Source: Pyxicephalus adspersus
Lineage: Eukaryota > Chordata > Amphibia > Anura > Pyxicephalidae
DNA: 64,000 nt
Reading direction: 5' to 3'
NCBI RefSeq assembly: GCF_032062135.1
Contig: NC_092858.1
Location: 167,881,626-167,945,625 of the forward strand
A program made the translations under genes and the position numbers. The notes beneath the pieces were generated by a model, which was not told the DNA's origin, did no database searches, and was given only the letters and a program-made list of their open reading frames with translations. Positions 48,732 through 64,000 of this stretch are shown piece after piece (the first letter of the stretch is position 1; each line of letters opens with the position of its first letter).

Positions 48732-49073
48732 TACAGCTATGTACACACGTTAGAGTTTTGTGTTTGGAAAGGATCTTTCATGATCCTTTCCAACAACCAA
48801 AGATTGAAAGATTCATGAATGAGAGCTGTACATACAGCACCATTCCCGTTCCACGGAGGGGTGAGCGGGGGAGAAGAAGTAAGTGGCACCTCGTTTCGCT
48901 CTCTCCCCTTCACTTCACTTGACTTCATTGCAGTCGTTCGTTGTTCATGGATCTGCCAGGACGGATACATGAAGGACGTCGGGTGACCGCTGTACACACG
49001 CCAGATTCTCGTCCAATACTAGCCCTGAAGTGATAATCGGACCAGAATCTTCTGACATGTGCACGATGCCTTA
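48732..49073. mobile_element. TA-flanked MITE, copy 3
   Basis: Element 48734-49071 (338 bp) between TA dinucleotides. Ends cagctatgtacacacgt and gacatgtgcacgatgcct are diverged inverted repeats. Contains ggaaaggatctttcatgatc, also found inverted in copy 1 near 37000-37020, and tacatacagcaccat like copy 1's gtatgtacagcactcg (36948-36963). Confidence 0.75.
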
Positions 49074-52000
49074 AAATAAACATTGATGGATCCTCAGACA
49101 AAAAAAAATGGAAACAAAAAAAAATGGTAGATTTTATGGAGCTCTTGTTTTTCCTGCCTTCACTTTTCTCTGTTTCTTTGTACAGTAAATCTGGCTACTT
49201 TAAATAGAGGAATGCTAATTGTGTGTTATGATTGAAATTCTCTTATGCCAAGCTGGATCAATCAACCCATTTTTTGCCATAATGTAACCTGAAATAGTGT
49301 AAATAAGATATAAACCCTAAACGCTCACAGCCCTCACCCTGACGCATCAAATCAGATCAAGGTGGTGGTACTGCCAAACCCAGCATTGGAGATGCTGTCA
49401 CTTCACCTGTAGCACCTTGCATCATCGTGTGAGATCAAAACACATGTCCGACTATCACAGTAACTGCATCAAAGAGCTGCAAAGGATGAGAACTAAAAGG
49501 TTTGTAATTAATATAAAATTCATGTATATTAAGTAGCAGCTCATTTACTTTCAACAAGATTGATAAATAAATTGAACTGTTACCATGCTATGAACACTCA
49601 AATATTCCTATTTGTATTAGGTACAGTTTATACTTACATTATTAACCAGCAGTAAATACCCTTTAAACAAGTCATCACTTACATTTCTAGATATAGGCAG
49701 TGTGGAGTAATTCATCCTCACAATATAAATCACTTTTACTTTTTTCCTCATTAGATTGTTTTTATCCAACCTCCCTACAGTAAATTATAACACAAAATTG
49801 TTTGAATCAATCTAAATATTTATTCAAATCTATACATTGTTTTATATGTTATACCATGGTAATATAATTTAAAAAATAGCATCTAAACTCCAATATCTAC
49901 GACTTTCAGTAAAATACAGCTGGTGATTGGCATAAATGTCCCTTTTCAGTCAATCTTGGTCATGAATTGAAAACTGATTCCCAATATTCTTTCTGAGTTG
50001 TCATCTACATCCCATCATATGCCCCAGGTGAAGATTAAAGGTGCCAATGCCGACCAGGCATAGTCTACCTTTATTGCTTTCAGGAAGCCCGTCCTGTGCA
50101 ATGATGTGCAGCCAGGACTTAAGCAAATGCATAGAAAAGGAAATTGTTATAAGATGGAAGAAGAGTATCACTGCTCAAATAAAGCATTACACAGTCAGTA
50201 AGCCTCTTTAAACTCAGTATATATGGACAGTATGGCAATTTCCTAACTTAACAGAATCCACAGGCAGCATCAACTCACTGTGAAAGTTTCAGAGTGAAAT
50301 CTAATGTAGTTTATTCCTCGCTTGGCAGGTTACAAAAATGTTTTTCAAGTATTTTTTGTAAGAGAAAAAGCAAGTGACAATAGGCTTTCTAACTCTATAA
50401 AGAAAGTTTTTTTTTTTTACTACAAGGGTACAAATGAAAAAATTTACAGAACATGAGGAAGTAGAGAGTGTTTAACTGGTGACTATACCAGTGGTGGTCA
50501 AATTTATGTGACGGATGGACTCTATTGCCCCCTATTACATCACCAAAATGATCACACTCAATATTGAGTCCAAGTAATGATACAGAAAGCTGTCAGACTG
50601 CAGACATGCAGCGGGATATATTCAAAGTCTACCTGCTTACTACAAGAAATGGTCAGAGAGTGTGGACATGACACAGAACTTATTGGGGGATATGCTTCAG
50701 AAGGCACAAGTGCTCATTTATTAAAGTGCAAAACCCTGTTTGCATGCAAAAAGGTATTATTTATATTCTGGCATTCTTCTATTCACCCATTTATCTAATT
50801 AGAGATCATTTGAAGAGATCACCACTTTTAAGCACAATTTTTGTAGATTACCATTTTTAGTGATCACTACATTTATCATGCCTTATCAGTATATTTAATT
50901 TGCCACACAGACGTCACCATCTGGAGAATGGTAAACAACGGGTTACATTGGAGATCAGAGGTGCCTATGTCAAACATAGTGATGGCCACTTTTCCAATAA
51001 ATTAATGGAGTTTCTAAATGCTCGAAAGTTTAGGGTAATTAGGTACAGCGATCTGACCACTATAAAAAATGAATTACCCTTTTTTTAGTATGACATTATG
51101 AAGGTTGAGATCAGTAAATTAAAGTGGAGCAAAAAGAAAAGATGATTACCACTTGTTGCAGGGCATTAGGGAAAAAACAATGCAGAAATGCCAAGTGCCA
51201 AGGGGCTGCAGGTTGGGCAAGAGTAGACTATATGATTTAGCAAAAATTTGTGGTGGTGGTTGGGGGACAAGGCAACCAAAACCCCAAACAGTAAGATACA
51301 GACTGCTGTGTAATGTATACAAAATAGGTACAGACTGAATTTTATAGAAAGTATTACATGGCAAAGTCAGCATTGCCCAGTTAAGGTTTAGCTGTGTTTA
51401 GCAGCTAAGATCCTGGCTGCACCTGTGAAAAATGTTCAGTTGGTACAAGCATCTGGAAAATAATGAATACGCTTTATCTAGTAATTATTCGGGGCCCAGC
51501 CACATGGAGTGAAGTGTGGAGTAGTCATCCACTTTCATTGTCTATCGCCCTGTGAACACGTGACCACCTAATGAGCCGGTAAATCACACATGACAAGAAA
51601 CCTGAACTGGCTGCTGGTGGAATCTGAGTAAATCCCATCTAGTTAGAGCTAAAGCCTAACTCCAAAAATAAATCATCTGTACCTGTGTTTGTACACAGAG
51701 GTTTAACAAACTTAAGTGCAGATTCCTACCTGCTTTTGTTCTGTAGACTATATATAAACATGTAAAAAATGCCAGTAAAGCACAAAACTGCAAGACAATG
51801 AATTTTTATTGCAAGAAAGTTGCATTTGGCAGTTGCAGAGATTCATAGCTGGGTGCAGATGGAAAAGCTGCTGCCAACCAAATAAGATTGTCTCTTAGGT
51901 CTAATGCTGGATATTCGCTTTGCAATTTGATCACTAATACAACTGAAAAACAAGGCCAAACTGCCATTAAAAATGTCAATCAATCAATAGTATGGATTAA

Positions 52001-54891
52001 AATACATTCAATATATTGAAAGCCTGTTTAGGTCTTGATATGTGGTGCTTTAGAGCATGATTGTTATTGTGAATTGCATTAAGGTAATTAAAAAATAATT
52101 GGGTTGGCCATGCATCCAAACATGCAATAAAAAATCACATTTATTGAAATGCAATGCACCACAGCTTTTACTGTGTGTTGCCATATGTTCAGTGTGCTAC
52201 AAATTAGGTTCATTGCCTTATGGTATTGGGGTGCCATTTGTAACATTGTAACATATCTTCTATGTGTTACTGTTCATAGCAATAAATATGAATGGCCCTT
52301 TAAGTAATAATTGTGATTTAATAGAAATCATTAAAAAAAAACTGGAACCTTGTCATGCAATTGGGTAGAAAGTGATTAAAGCGTTTCATCATGCAGGGAA
52401 AATGCATGCAGGGAGTCCTAAATGTCAGTGCAAGCATTCAAGCCACATGCCTCATGTGTGCTTCAGTGACCTTCTACGCTCATTTGAGCTCTATGCTCCA
52501 ACCACCTCTATGCTTTAATGACTTTGTGCTCCGCTAATCCTGTGCATCGAAGAAATGTATATTTCTCCACAGTTTTTTGCAAAAAGTTACATTTAAATTT
52601 CATTTATCAATATTGCTAATCTATGTCATGCTGAAAAAGAGGAGGAGTGCTTGTATGCTAAATTGGAGTGTGAGTTATAGATATGGCAACACTTCTTTTG
52701 AGAAGTTCCTTCATTCACAAAAAGCTAAATATAAGAAAAAATAAATTGAATCATTTGTGTAACAAGTTGTTCTACCTTGAAGAAGTTGCAGATATTTCTA
52801 AGATTTGCTCCTCATTACCTATTGATATCAGTGATTGGCCACATTACATTGGTAGGCTAAACGCAACCCAATCTCTGATAATGATATGAATGAGAAAAAT
52901 CCTTCTGAGTATAATCCAAAATAATGTAATATATTTGAGCTAAGTGTAGTGTTTACCTCTGTTCATTCTCTTTCTGAATTACCAATAAATAAAGATTGCA
53001 TTATTTTTGCATTTATAAGCTGCTTGTTGACATTTTGTCACATCCCAGGATGTCCATTTGTGACATGTGAAAAGGTCACGCCAGCAGTCATTAGCATTTT
53101 CAAGAAGCGTTCTTAATTAATTTGTTTTAAAATAGATGAATTCTGTGAAGCCAAAGAGGCTGGAAAATAATAATTTGATTCAAGAAGACTCCATTGTCCT
53201 ATCACGTACCATTCAGAATTGTATTACATCCTAACCAATACATGATCCCTATCCCCAAGATAAAAGGCTCAATTCACAAAGGGTGATTATTTTATCTTTA
53301 TTCCCATTTTTCTTATTTTAGAAATGTAATATAAATATAATTTTTATTGTTTAGGTATAGAATTGGTTTTGCTTTCATTTTTTAATTATAGTTATTTTTT
53401 TTTACCTTACTCACATTTGAACATGGGTGCCCCATGCAAATAGAATAATATATACTTAACTATCCAATCGCTTGTGATTTAAGGTCTATATAGATGCTAG
53501 ATTTTTGTTGCTGGAGAGGATAATTCATGAGCTGATGTTAGGGCTACGTCCCCTGGCAGGTGACGCAGGATTACAAGCAGCCTGGAGTGTAAGTCTCCCC
53601 TGATCTTTTCCGGAGCACCCTGCAAGATGTGATGTGCTGGTAACCTGGTGGTCATCGGACTACTTTGCTGCAGGGAGAACAGCAGGTCCTGGCCCCCAGG
53701 CTCTCACCACTAGGGGTCAGCATAACAGACAGCTTTCATATAGGGACAGCAGGAGCTCAGGTAACAGGTAGGCTTGTCGTGATTCAAGGTCAGTATATTT
53801 TGTTAATAGAGTTGGGAGCAAATGAGGATCAAGTTTGAGACGTTCTGAGGTTGGGTAAGGCAGCAAGCAAGAATCAAAGTTAAGTCGGTCTAAAGTCAGG
53901 GCAGATGGAAAGAAGAAGTAGGGTTGAGGTCAGGCCAAGGACAGGTATCCGGAAAGTCATTTGAGTAGAGAACAGCTGGGTAAAGTCACAGATAACACGT
54001 TGAAGATCCAGCAAACAGAACCGAGAAATAAAGAGGCTTAAATAGGACTCACTGACAATAGAAGGACAAGATATTGACCAAGAACAAATCTGATCATTGA
54101 TTGCAGGACATAATAATCCCCTCCAGCAGTGTAGAGTGTGCTGGGGATGCAGCAATGGACAGGGTGCATATGACTAAAGGGAGGCTGGGGATGCTGCAAG
54201 CTACTACACAGTGGAGCTGTGGTTGGAGTGGTAACAGCTGGCATCAGTGAATGTATCCAACAACATCATTTAGCTATCCACCACTGGGGATCACATGACT
54301 AGCCTCTAATGATGACTATTCCATACACCACTGCAATGGCTCCCCCACCAATAAAACAGGATGATTAGTTGTAGACAAGCAGCCTGTGTGTAGAGCATTT
54401 GTTTGTTACTATTCTGACCCAAAATGGTCACCAATAACCATTTCGATCAACTCTTAACTCATTTGTAAAATATCTTAGATATTCACTCAATGGACTGAAC
54501 AAAGCCATAATATATTTGCCCATTAAATCCTCAGAATCTGCCTCCTGCCCTGCTGTGCTACACAACGGTGCTCTTTACTTCTTCTTTTAACAATGTATGT
54601 GTATCCATTGGTAAATCCATTTGATTCTCACCAGTTGCCTGTTCCAATCCTTGTCTGATGTTTACTCCAATATCTCACTCTCTCAATGTCCATTTACTTT
54701 GGGGTAAATGCTATAATTAGGAAATTGCTCATGATGTATGTTTATTGAACATTATTCTTTTTCTCTATTACAAACTGGATCTGAGCTCATAACGGAGCTA
54801 TAAATTCAGGAACTTGGGTTACATGATTGCCTTCATGAAAGCTCCACAAGCTACACTTTAAATAACTGATTCCTTGTTTTTTGGCTTGCAG

Positions 54892-55091
54892 TTCCTGCGA
54901 GGATAATCTCCTACCCCAATACAACATTGGCTACACAAGGTCAGAACAAGGAAATGAATTGCACAGCACATGGTGAAAAGCCAATTATTGTTCGTTGGGA
55001 AAAGGAAGATCGCATGATCAATGTGCCAGAAATGTCTCGATATTTGGTGTCCACAAAGGAGGTGGGAGATGAAGTGCTCTCCGTGCTTCAG
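54892..55091 (+). CDS. DSCAM: DSCAM exon: Ig9, first part
   Basis: This 200-nt exon starts in phase 1 and ends in phase 0. It follows acceptor ggcttgcag and reads [20 protein letters not shown], then [40 protein letters not shown] and VLSVLQ, with donor CAG|GTACAT. It has the B-strand Cys (MNC) and core Trp (VRWEK) of Ig9; NTT and NCT are possible N-glycosylation sites. The INVPEM segment seems to have one residue more than the mammalian protein as I remember it (INPEM), in a loop. Intact. Confidence 0.95.
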
Positions 55092-56920
<1,829 letters not shown>

Positions 56921-57049
56921 AGCCTCCAGATCCTCCAGAAATCGAAATCCGGGAAGTAAGAGCTCGGAGTATTGCCCTGCGCTGGACAATGGGATTTGAT
57001 GGCAACAGTCCGATCACAGGCTATGATATTGAATGCAAGAACAAATCAG
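56921..57049 (+). CDS. DSCAM: DSCAM exon: FN1, first half
   Basis: This 129-nt, phase 1-1 exon follows acceptor gtttattag. It reads [20 protein letters not shown], then [20 protein letters not shown] and NKS plus g of Asp. The PPDPP opening, the core Trp (LRWT) and the [10 protein letters not shown] turn are typical of a fibronectin III domain A-C strands. NKS is a possible N-glycosylation site. The donor is G|GTATTG. It marks the change from Ig to FNIII modules. Confidence 0.95.
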
Positions 57050-58359
57050 GTATTGGAAAAAAATGCTTGGTTTCCCCAACATAATAGTTTTTATCTACAC
57101 TGATAATACATTCATCAATTCTGATCAGATTTGATCCATAACACTCAGCTTTTCAGATCCCATACCAATGCCATATTGTAGTGAATATTCTTCTATAAAT
57201 GGATTTGGGATGGTAAATGATGAAAAATATAACTCGAAAGCAAAAAACGAAATGTAGATTTTCATGCAACCCAGTAAATGCACATTTAAAGCAGACCCAT
57301 GTGCTTATAACTGGACACCTTCCCCCTCCACGCCCTAGGATCCCTTCCTTGCTTTCAAATGAAACCTAAAGCAAGTTATTTCTTAGTTTTGGATCGAATG
57401 AGTAAGAGTAAAATCCATGGTAATGTTTTCTAATGCTAGAGATATGTTCCCTTTGCTTAGAATATCTGTTTTTTTAGTAAATACCCATAATGCATGCTGG
57501 CTGTTACTATGCATTATATGTAGTAGCTACATTTCTTAGTATTGCAATTCTGTTTGTATGTTTGTGACCTGTAGCATCCGCCTCTTTTATTAACCTCTGT
57601 CCTTCTCGTCTGAAATTCTCTATTTGTTACTATAGAAACAGAAATAGTCATTATATAGATTTTTGCTTTGGCTCGGCAGAATTTCTTCACTATGTGCAGT
57701 TTGTTTTCTCAAGCTTCTATCCAATATCAGTTTTACACCAGAGTAAAAATGTTCGTTTCTGCCAATTTCGGGCTAGCTGGGAGGTCAGGAGTTGTTTAAA
57801 TTTGTAATTTATTCTTTGTTTTTCATCCTGTCCTAAGTGTAAAATTATAGTAAGAATTATATCACATTCTGCCAGGAGGGGCAGCAGTTCACAAAGAGGG
57901 TGGAAAGTGGACAACTCCTCCTCCTTCTGATACAGGACCCTGACTCCTCCTATTTTTATGATGTCACTTACTATATTAAAAATCTGCAAAATGCAACATT
58001 AGATGTAATGAAATTACCTTGCCTCTGTTAAGGGAACCCAAAGGTGTTAAATAGAAAAAAAGAAGTCAAACTAAATTGGAAACACCCAATTACAGACTCA
58101 GAATCGGCAGGCACACATTTTAACCTGACCCATATGTGACTAATTTATCTTCATAGATTTCCGAGTCTTCCTGCAGCTTCCCCAATTTTCCAAGGTTTGC
58201 ATTACAATTTGATTGCTGTTAGCAGCAATTGGGTAACTGAAAGATGTTAACAGTGAATTGATGGATATTTGCCTTCCTATTAATTATTTTTTGGACTTTT
58301 GTTTATTTTTTGCTATTATAACAATTAATTAATTGTATTTCTTTGTTGTTTTTGACAAG
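57050..58359 (+). other. Intron within FN1
   Basis: 1.3 kb of AT-rich intron without a recognisable element. It ends in the unusual acceptor dinucleotide context ttgacaag. Confidence 0.85.
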
Positions 58360-58527
58360 ATTCATGGGATTCAGTTCAGAGAACCAAAGATGTCTCCCCT
58401 CAGCTAAACCAGGCCACCATTATTGACCTTCATCCCTCTTCCACCTACAACATCCGCATGTATGCAAAAAATCACATTGGCAAAAGCGAAGCCAGCAATG
58501 AGCTCACCATCACCACGGAGGAAGCAG
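58360..58527 (+). CDS. DSCAM: DSCAM exon: FN1, second half
   Basis: This 168-nt, phase 1-1 exon reads [20 protein letters not shown], then [20 protein letters not shown] and [16 protein letters not shown] plus g of Ala. The L-PSSTY-IRMYAKN-IG stretch is the E-G strand region of an FNIII domain. The acceptor is ...gacaAAG, with A instead of the usual C or T before AG; no better AG preserves the conserved D-SWDS joint. The donor is G|GTAGAG. Intact. Confidence 0.94.
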
Positions 58528-59925
58528 GTAGAGTCTGAAAATCTCTGTCCATTGCTATATGAGTTTATTAGGTTTGGGCGATCGGGAAAGATACAAACAT
58601 CACATTTAGTTTATGGTCCTTGTGATGACAGTTAGAGGGTTCCTCGACTTCCACAGCTGTCTAGTAATTAACAATGAAATCCTGCGATGACATACCAAAC
58701 AGTACAATTCAGAAATTATATATAGGTATGTTGTATTCAGATGTCCTCTTGTAACACTGGGTTGCACCAGTAGGTGGCACTGTAACTAAAATTGGTATAT
58801 ATATGACACCATGTCCACTGACACCCATAAATAGGCAGCATGCCATTTATTACATGTGTGGGTCATGAACACATGGAGAATGTCATAATATTTCTGACTG
58901 CCATTAACCCCTTTGAGATAAATTTTGAATTTATAGACGGCATCATTATACATTTATTCTTATTCTATTTATTCTAGAATGGGCTGAATGTGTAAAAATA
59001 CACAAATAACTGTATGGTTTTAATTGTTCTTTATATTTAGACTAGAATCAGCTCAAAATGTGTTTTCCTTTTTACTAACTTAGTGCTATACTATGTACCA
59101 TAATATTGAGTGCAACCATTTCCCAAGATATCTCCTCCTGTGTCATTGTTTCTATCAGTCTGTTATTTGTAACTCCTATTTAATGTACAGCGCTGTATAA
59201 TTACAGTTTCAAAATTATAATGAGTAGCGATAACAAAGGGTACAAGGACAATTTCCTTTCTAGCAAACTCCTTGTACATATTATTATCAGTATTAATATT
59301 GTGCTCTGTGCAACACTGCCACCTAGTTCACTTATGTGGTATTACAGTTTATTAGCCAAATAACATTAGATTACAAGTGAGGCATAATAGATTAAAAAAG
59401 TGTCAGTCTGAACAAATCTTAATGTTGTATAGATTCTGTTAGAATAGATTATTAGAATAAATATTTCCCATGGTGTATGTAAAACACAAAGAATGACATG
59501 GTACATGTTTTTCTACCATTTATTTCAATAGCCACATCTTGAAATGCATAAAAGCCACCATCAGAAATTTCTGAGCCTCATACTAGGTAAACTTTCTGGC
59601 CCCCCTTGTCCAGGTGTAAAAGTTTCAGCTTTGCAAAAGTCAAGCCCTTTTGTTTTGGGCCCATTACGGAAGTACCCCTGCCCCATAGTGGCCCTGTGCA
59701 TAAATGAACAAATATGCCACACATTTTTTTTTAAGGATGGACAAAGCCTCATTGCATATTTGCACACTAGTCACAAATAAATAAATTAATAAAATGTAAT
59801 TTTAAGAAATAAAATGTATGGAATTTGTAAAAGTGCGAAGCTGCCTATGCAGTGTATGCATTTTGTTTTACTAGGACTTTAGTGACCTCTAGTGGCCAGT
59901 GATTGTAAGTGCTCACAGTTTGCTG

Positions 59926-60130
59926 TGGTTTAGGGGTTAATACTATGGTCCTGCAGCGCCAGGGTCCTAAGCTTCAATCTTGCCAGGACACTATCTGTAT
60001 GGAATTTTATCTTCTCCCTGTGTTTGTGTGGATTTCTCTGGGCATTCAGTTTGCCTGTCCATTTCATAAAACATAATTGTAGGTTTATTGACTTTCCCCC
60101 TAAATTAGCCTTGGAATATAGTAATCACAC
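59926..60130 (+). repeat. tRNA-derived SINE, degenerate copy
   Basis: ggtttaggggttaatactat, then gccaggacactatctgtatg, ttctccctgtgtttgtgtgg and ctctgggcattcagtttgcc match the SINE head and body in + orientation; box B is mutated (gcttcaatctt) and the tail is missing. Confidence 0.7.
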
Positions 60131-60194
60131 TGTGACCTGCCGTTGTGAAAGTCCATCACGTTCACACATGGCCTAACCCTAATACTACCTCTTA

Positions 60195-60646
60195 CAGGTA
60201 GTCCCTGATTTAACATACATACAGATGACTCCTGGATACAAAGGGACTTCTCTGCTCACTGGTGTGCAGGACAGAGGCTTGATAGGAGGGGGAGGGCAGT
60301 TTGCATGACTTGCAGAAGAAGTCTTGCTGTTCTGCAGCCTCTTGTAACTCTTTAATGACCAAGACAAACTTTGCAGTTGTTACTTTTTGCATATCAAAGC
60401 ACAGCTTGCTCCAGACATTAATGAATGTCTAGGCTCCATAAAGTTTTTTTTTTTGCTTTGTTTTGTGATTAACTCACAGTGAGGATTTTATACAGTAACT
60501 GACATCACGCTGCCTAATATTATGTTGAGACAAACATCTGTCCTAATTGCATTTATTAAAATGATGAACATGTTCCAACTTACGTACAAACTCAACTTAA
60601 GAACAAACCCACATTCCCTATCTCGTAAGTAACCTGGGGACTACTT
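60195..60646. mobile_element. DNA transposon-like element with inverted ends
   Basis: Left end aggtagtccctgatttaaca (60196) and right end taacctggggactact (60630-60645; reverse complement agtagtccccaggtta) form inverted repeats. Near the right end is gttccaacttacgtacaaac. No coding frame. I could not define a target duplication, so the superfamily is left open. Confidence 0.6.
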
Positions 60647-60834
60647 TTTTTGTCAGAAATATATAGTCATGAGAAAAGCAAAGTACAGCAATATTGCTTC
60701 AGATCTCTGGGCTTTATGCAGAACCGTGTTAAGGTCCCACCATTTCAATCAGGCAGGGGTCTGTATTTTAATCGGGCTGTTGCAACTTGATTCTTTTCTT
60801 TTTCAGCTAATCTGTAGATTTCCTTGTTTGCTTG

Positions 60835-61066
60835 AGATAATTGTCCTGTTACATGACCCAATTTCAGCCATGTTGAGCTGTCATAGCTGTCATACAGATG
60901 GCCTCACCTTTGACTCTAGAACAGTTTTAGTATACAGAGAAGTTCATGGTCAATTCAACAACTGCAAGGTACCCAGGTTCTGTGGCTGCAACACAAGCAC
61001 AAATCATCACCTTTACACCACCATGTTTCACAGTGGGTATGAGGAGTTTGTTAATATTTTTGTGTA
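60835..61066 (-). pseudogene. Tc1/mariner-like transposase relic
   Basis: The minus strand from 61066 reads HKNINKLLIPTVKHGGVKVM then ICACVAATEPGYLAVVELTM and NFSVY, stop; a later piece reads NWVM, stop, QDN. This matches the Tc1 transposase core (family pattern HxLIPTVKHGGGGVMIWACFA...GPG...NWVMQQDNDPKH). Several stops and a missing stretch make it inactive. It is a different Tc1 lineage from the relic and minisatellite at 4560-5149, judging by the residues around GGxxMIW. Confidence 0.8.
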
Positions 61067-61472
61067 GTCATTGGACTTTTTTTTCAAAATTTAAATATAA
61101 AGCTAGAACATTTGACAGCTTCCACTGACAGCCACCAGACAATGGGATTGGGGAACGACTGAAAACCGTGCAGATTTGGTCCATTACTAGTTAATATCCA
61201 AACTCCTTGCAGATGTGCTTGGTAGGAAGGTAAATACATTACCATTTGTGATATCATAGCATAAAAGTATATTCTAATGTTTATGTGCTCATATTCTGAA
61301 GTATGATTCTAAAATAATGGCAATTAATTCGGGCTTGGTGCTGCTCCTGTTACCTGGCATCACCTGGCTGCCCTAGGCACTGGTCTAGGACTACCGTTAT
61401 GGTGAATACAGCCTTGTGTGAGGTTGAGGTTCAGGTATATTTTTTTAAAATAATAATTTTTTATTATATCAG

Positions 61473-61543
61473 CTCCTGACGGTCCACCTCAGGAAGTCCA
61501 ACTCGATCCCGTCTCCTCACAGAGTATCAGGGTTACCTGGAAG
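61473..61543 (+). CDS. DSCAM: DSCAM exon: FN2, first part
   Basis: This 71-nt exon starts in phase 1 and ends in phase 0. It follows acceptor ttatatcag and reads [20 protein letters not shown] then VTWK, with donor AAG|GTACGT. The APDGPP linker and the [10 protein letters not shown] segment with core Trp are FNIII A-B strands. The short exon is as expected, with most of FN2 in the following exon at 62054-62294. Intact. Confidence 0.94.
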
Positions 61544-63112
<1,569 letters not shown>

Positions 63113-63259
63113 TACCCAGCCGTCCCCCAGAGAACGTCCAGGCTGCTGCAACCACACCAGAGACAATAACCATCTCTTGGTCTACTCCTCCCAAAGATGC
63201 ACTCAATGGCATTCTCCAGGGTTTCAGGGTTATTTTCTGGGCAAATCTTCTAGATGGAG
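63113..63259 (+). CDS. DSCAM: DSCAM exon: FN3, first half
   Basis: This 147-nt, phase 1-1 exon follows acceptor ttgctttcag. It reads [20 protein letters not shown], then [20 protein letters not shown] and IFWANLLDG plus g of Glu. PPENVQA, the core Trp (ISWS) and the [10 protein letters not shown] turn identify the third FNIII domain. The donor is G|GTGAGG. The preceding intron carries a hAT insertion ending ~140 bases upstream. Intact. Confidence 0.95.

Positions 63260-64000
<741 letters not shown>

Larger units (their letters stand above)
58528..61472 (+). other. Intron between FN1 and FN2
   Basis: 2.9 kb. Contains a degenerate SINE (59926-60130), a DNA-transposon-like element with inverted ends (60195-60646) and a Tc1 transposase relic (60835-61066). 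A SINE-tail-like word (tgtacagcgctgtataatta) lies at 59185-59205. Confidence 0.8.

Overview
The window is vertebrate nuclear DNA, most likely from an anuran amphibian (frog). This rests on an AT-rich background with short, well-conserved coding exons in long introns, and on the repeat set: a Tx1/L1-type LINE, a CR1-like LINE tail, Tc1/mariner relics, hAT MITEs and a tRNA-derived SINE of the kind common in frog genomes. No prokaryotic gene, CRISPR array or stand-alone RNA gene is visible. The species cannot be named from the sequence.

One gene occupies the whole window on the + strand: DSCAM (Down syndrome cell adhesion molecule), an immunoglobulin-superfamily neuronal receptor. Sixteen consecutive internal coding exons were placed by translating across GT-AG boundaries and joining split codons. 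They total 3,057 nt (1,019 codons) and run from the second half of Ig2 through FN3: Ig2 (second half, 12555-12701), Ig3 (15279-15557), Ig4 (21048-21323), Ig5 (26361-26657), Ig6 (28217-28492), Ig7 (30755-31033), Ig8 (35689-35808 + 38746-38919), Ig9 (54892-55091 + 56129-56225), FN1 (56921-57049 + 58360-58527), FN2 (61473-61543 + 62054-62294) and FN3 (63113-63259 + 63779-63934). The signal peptide, Ig1, the first half of Ig2, FN4 onward, Ig10, the membrane segment and the cytoplasmic tail lie outside. Residue choices match DSCAM rather than its paralogue DSCAML1.

The frame is open across every junction except for one in-frame TGA (21266-21268). It replaces the second disulphide cysteine of Ig4. 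It may be an assembly or sequencing error, a real nonsense allele, or an exon that can be skipped, since that exon is 276 nt and phase 1-1.

Region by region. 1-12.5 kb: upstream intron with a nested hAT/retrocopy insertion, a Tc1 relic whose transposase motif has expanded into a minisatellite, and a foldback element. 15.6-21 kb: an internally deleted L1/Tx1 LINE. 26.7-28.2 kb: a CR1-like RT tail and a 499-base assembly gap. 28.5-30.7 kb: a SINE and a hAT MITE with target duplication. 35.8-38.7 kb: a small hAT element, then a ~30-bp minisatellite split by a TA-flanked MITE. 38.9-54.9 kb: the longest intron (16 kb), with two more copies of that MITE, a SINE and another Tc1 relic. 55-64 kb: closely spaced Ig9-FN3 exons with hAT, Tc1 and palindromic AT insertions between them.

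Several insertions carry internal proof of how they arose (8-bp hAT duplications, TA duplications, a reconstructable empty site). The coding exon set looks under normal constraint apart from the single TGA.
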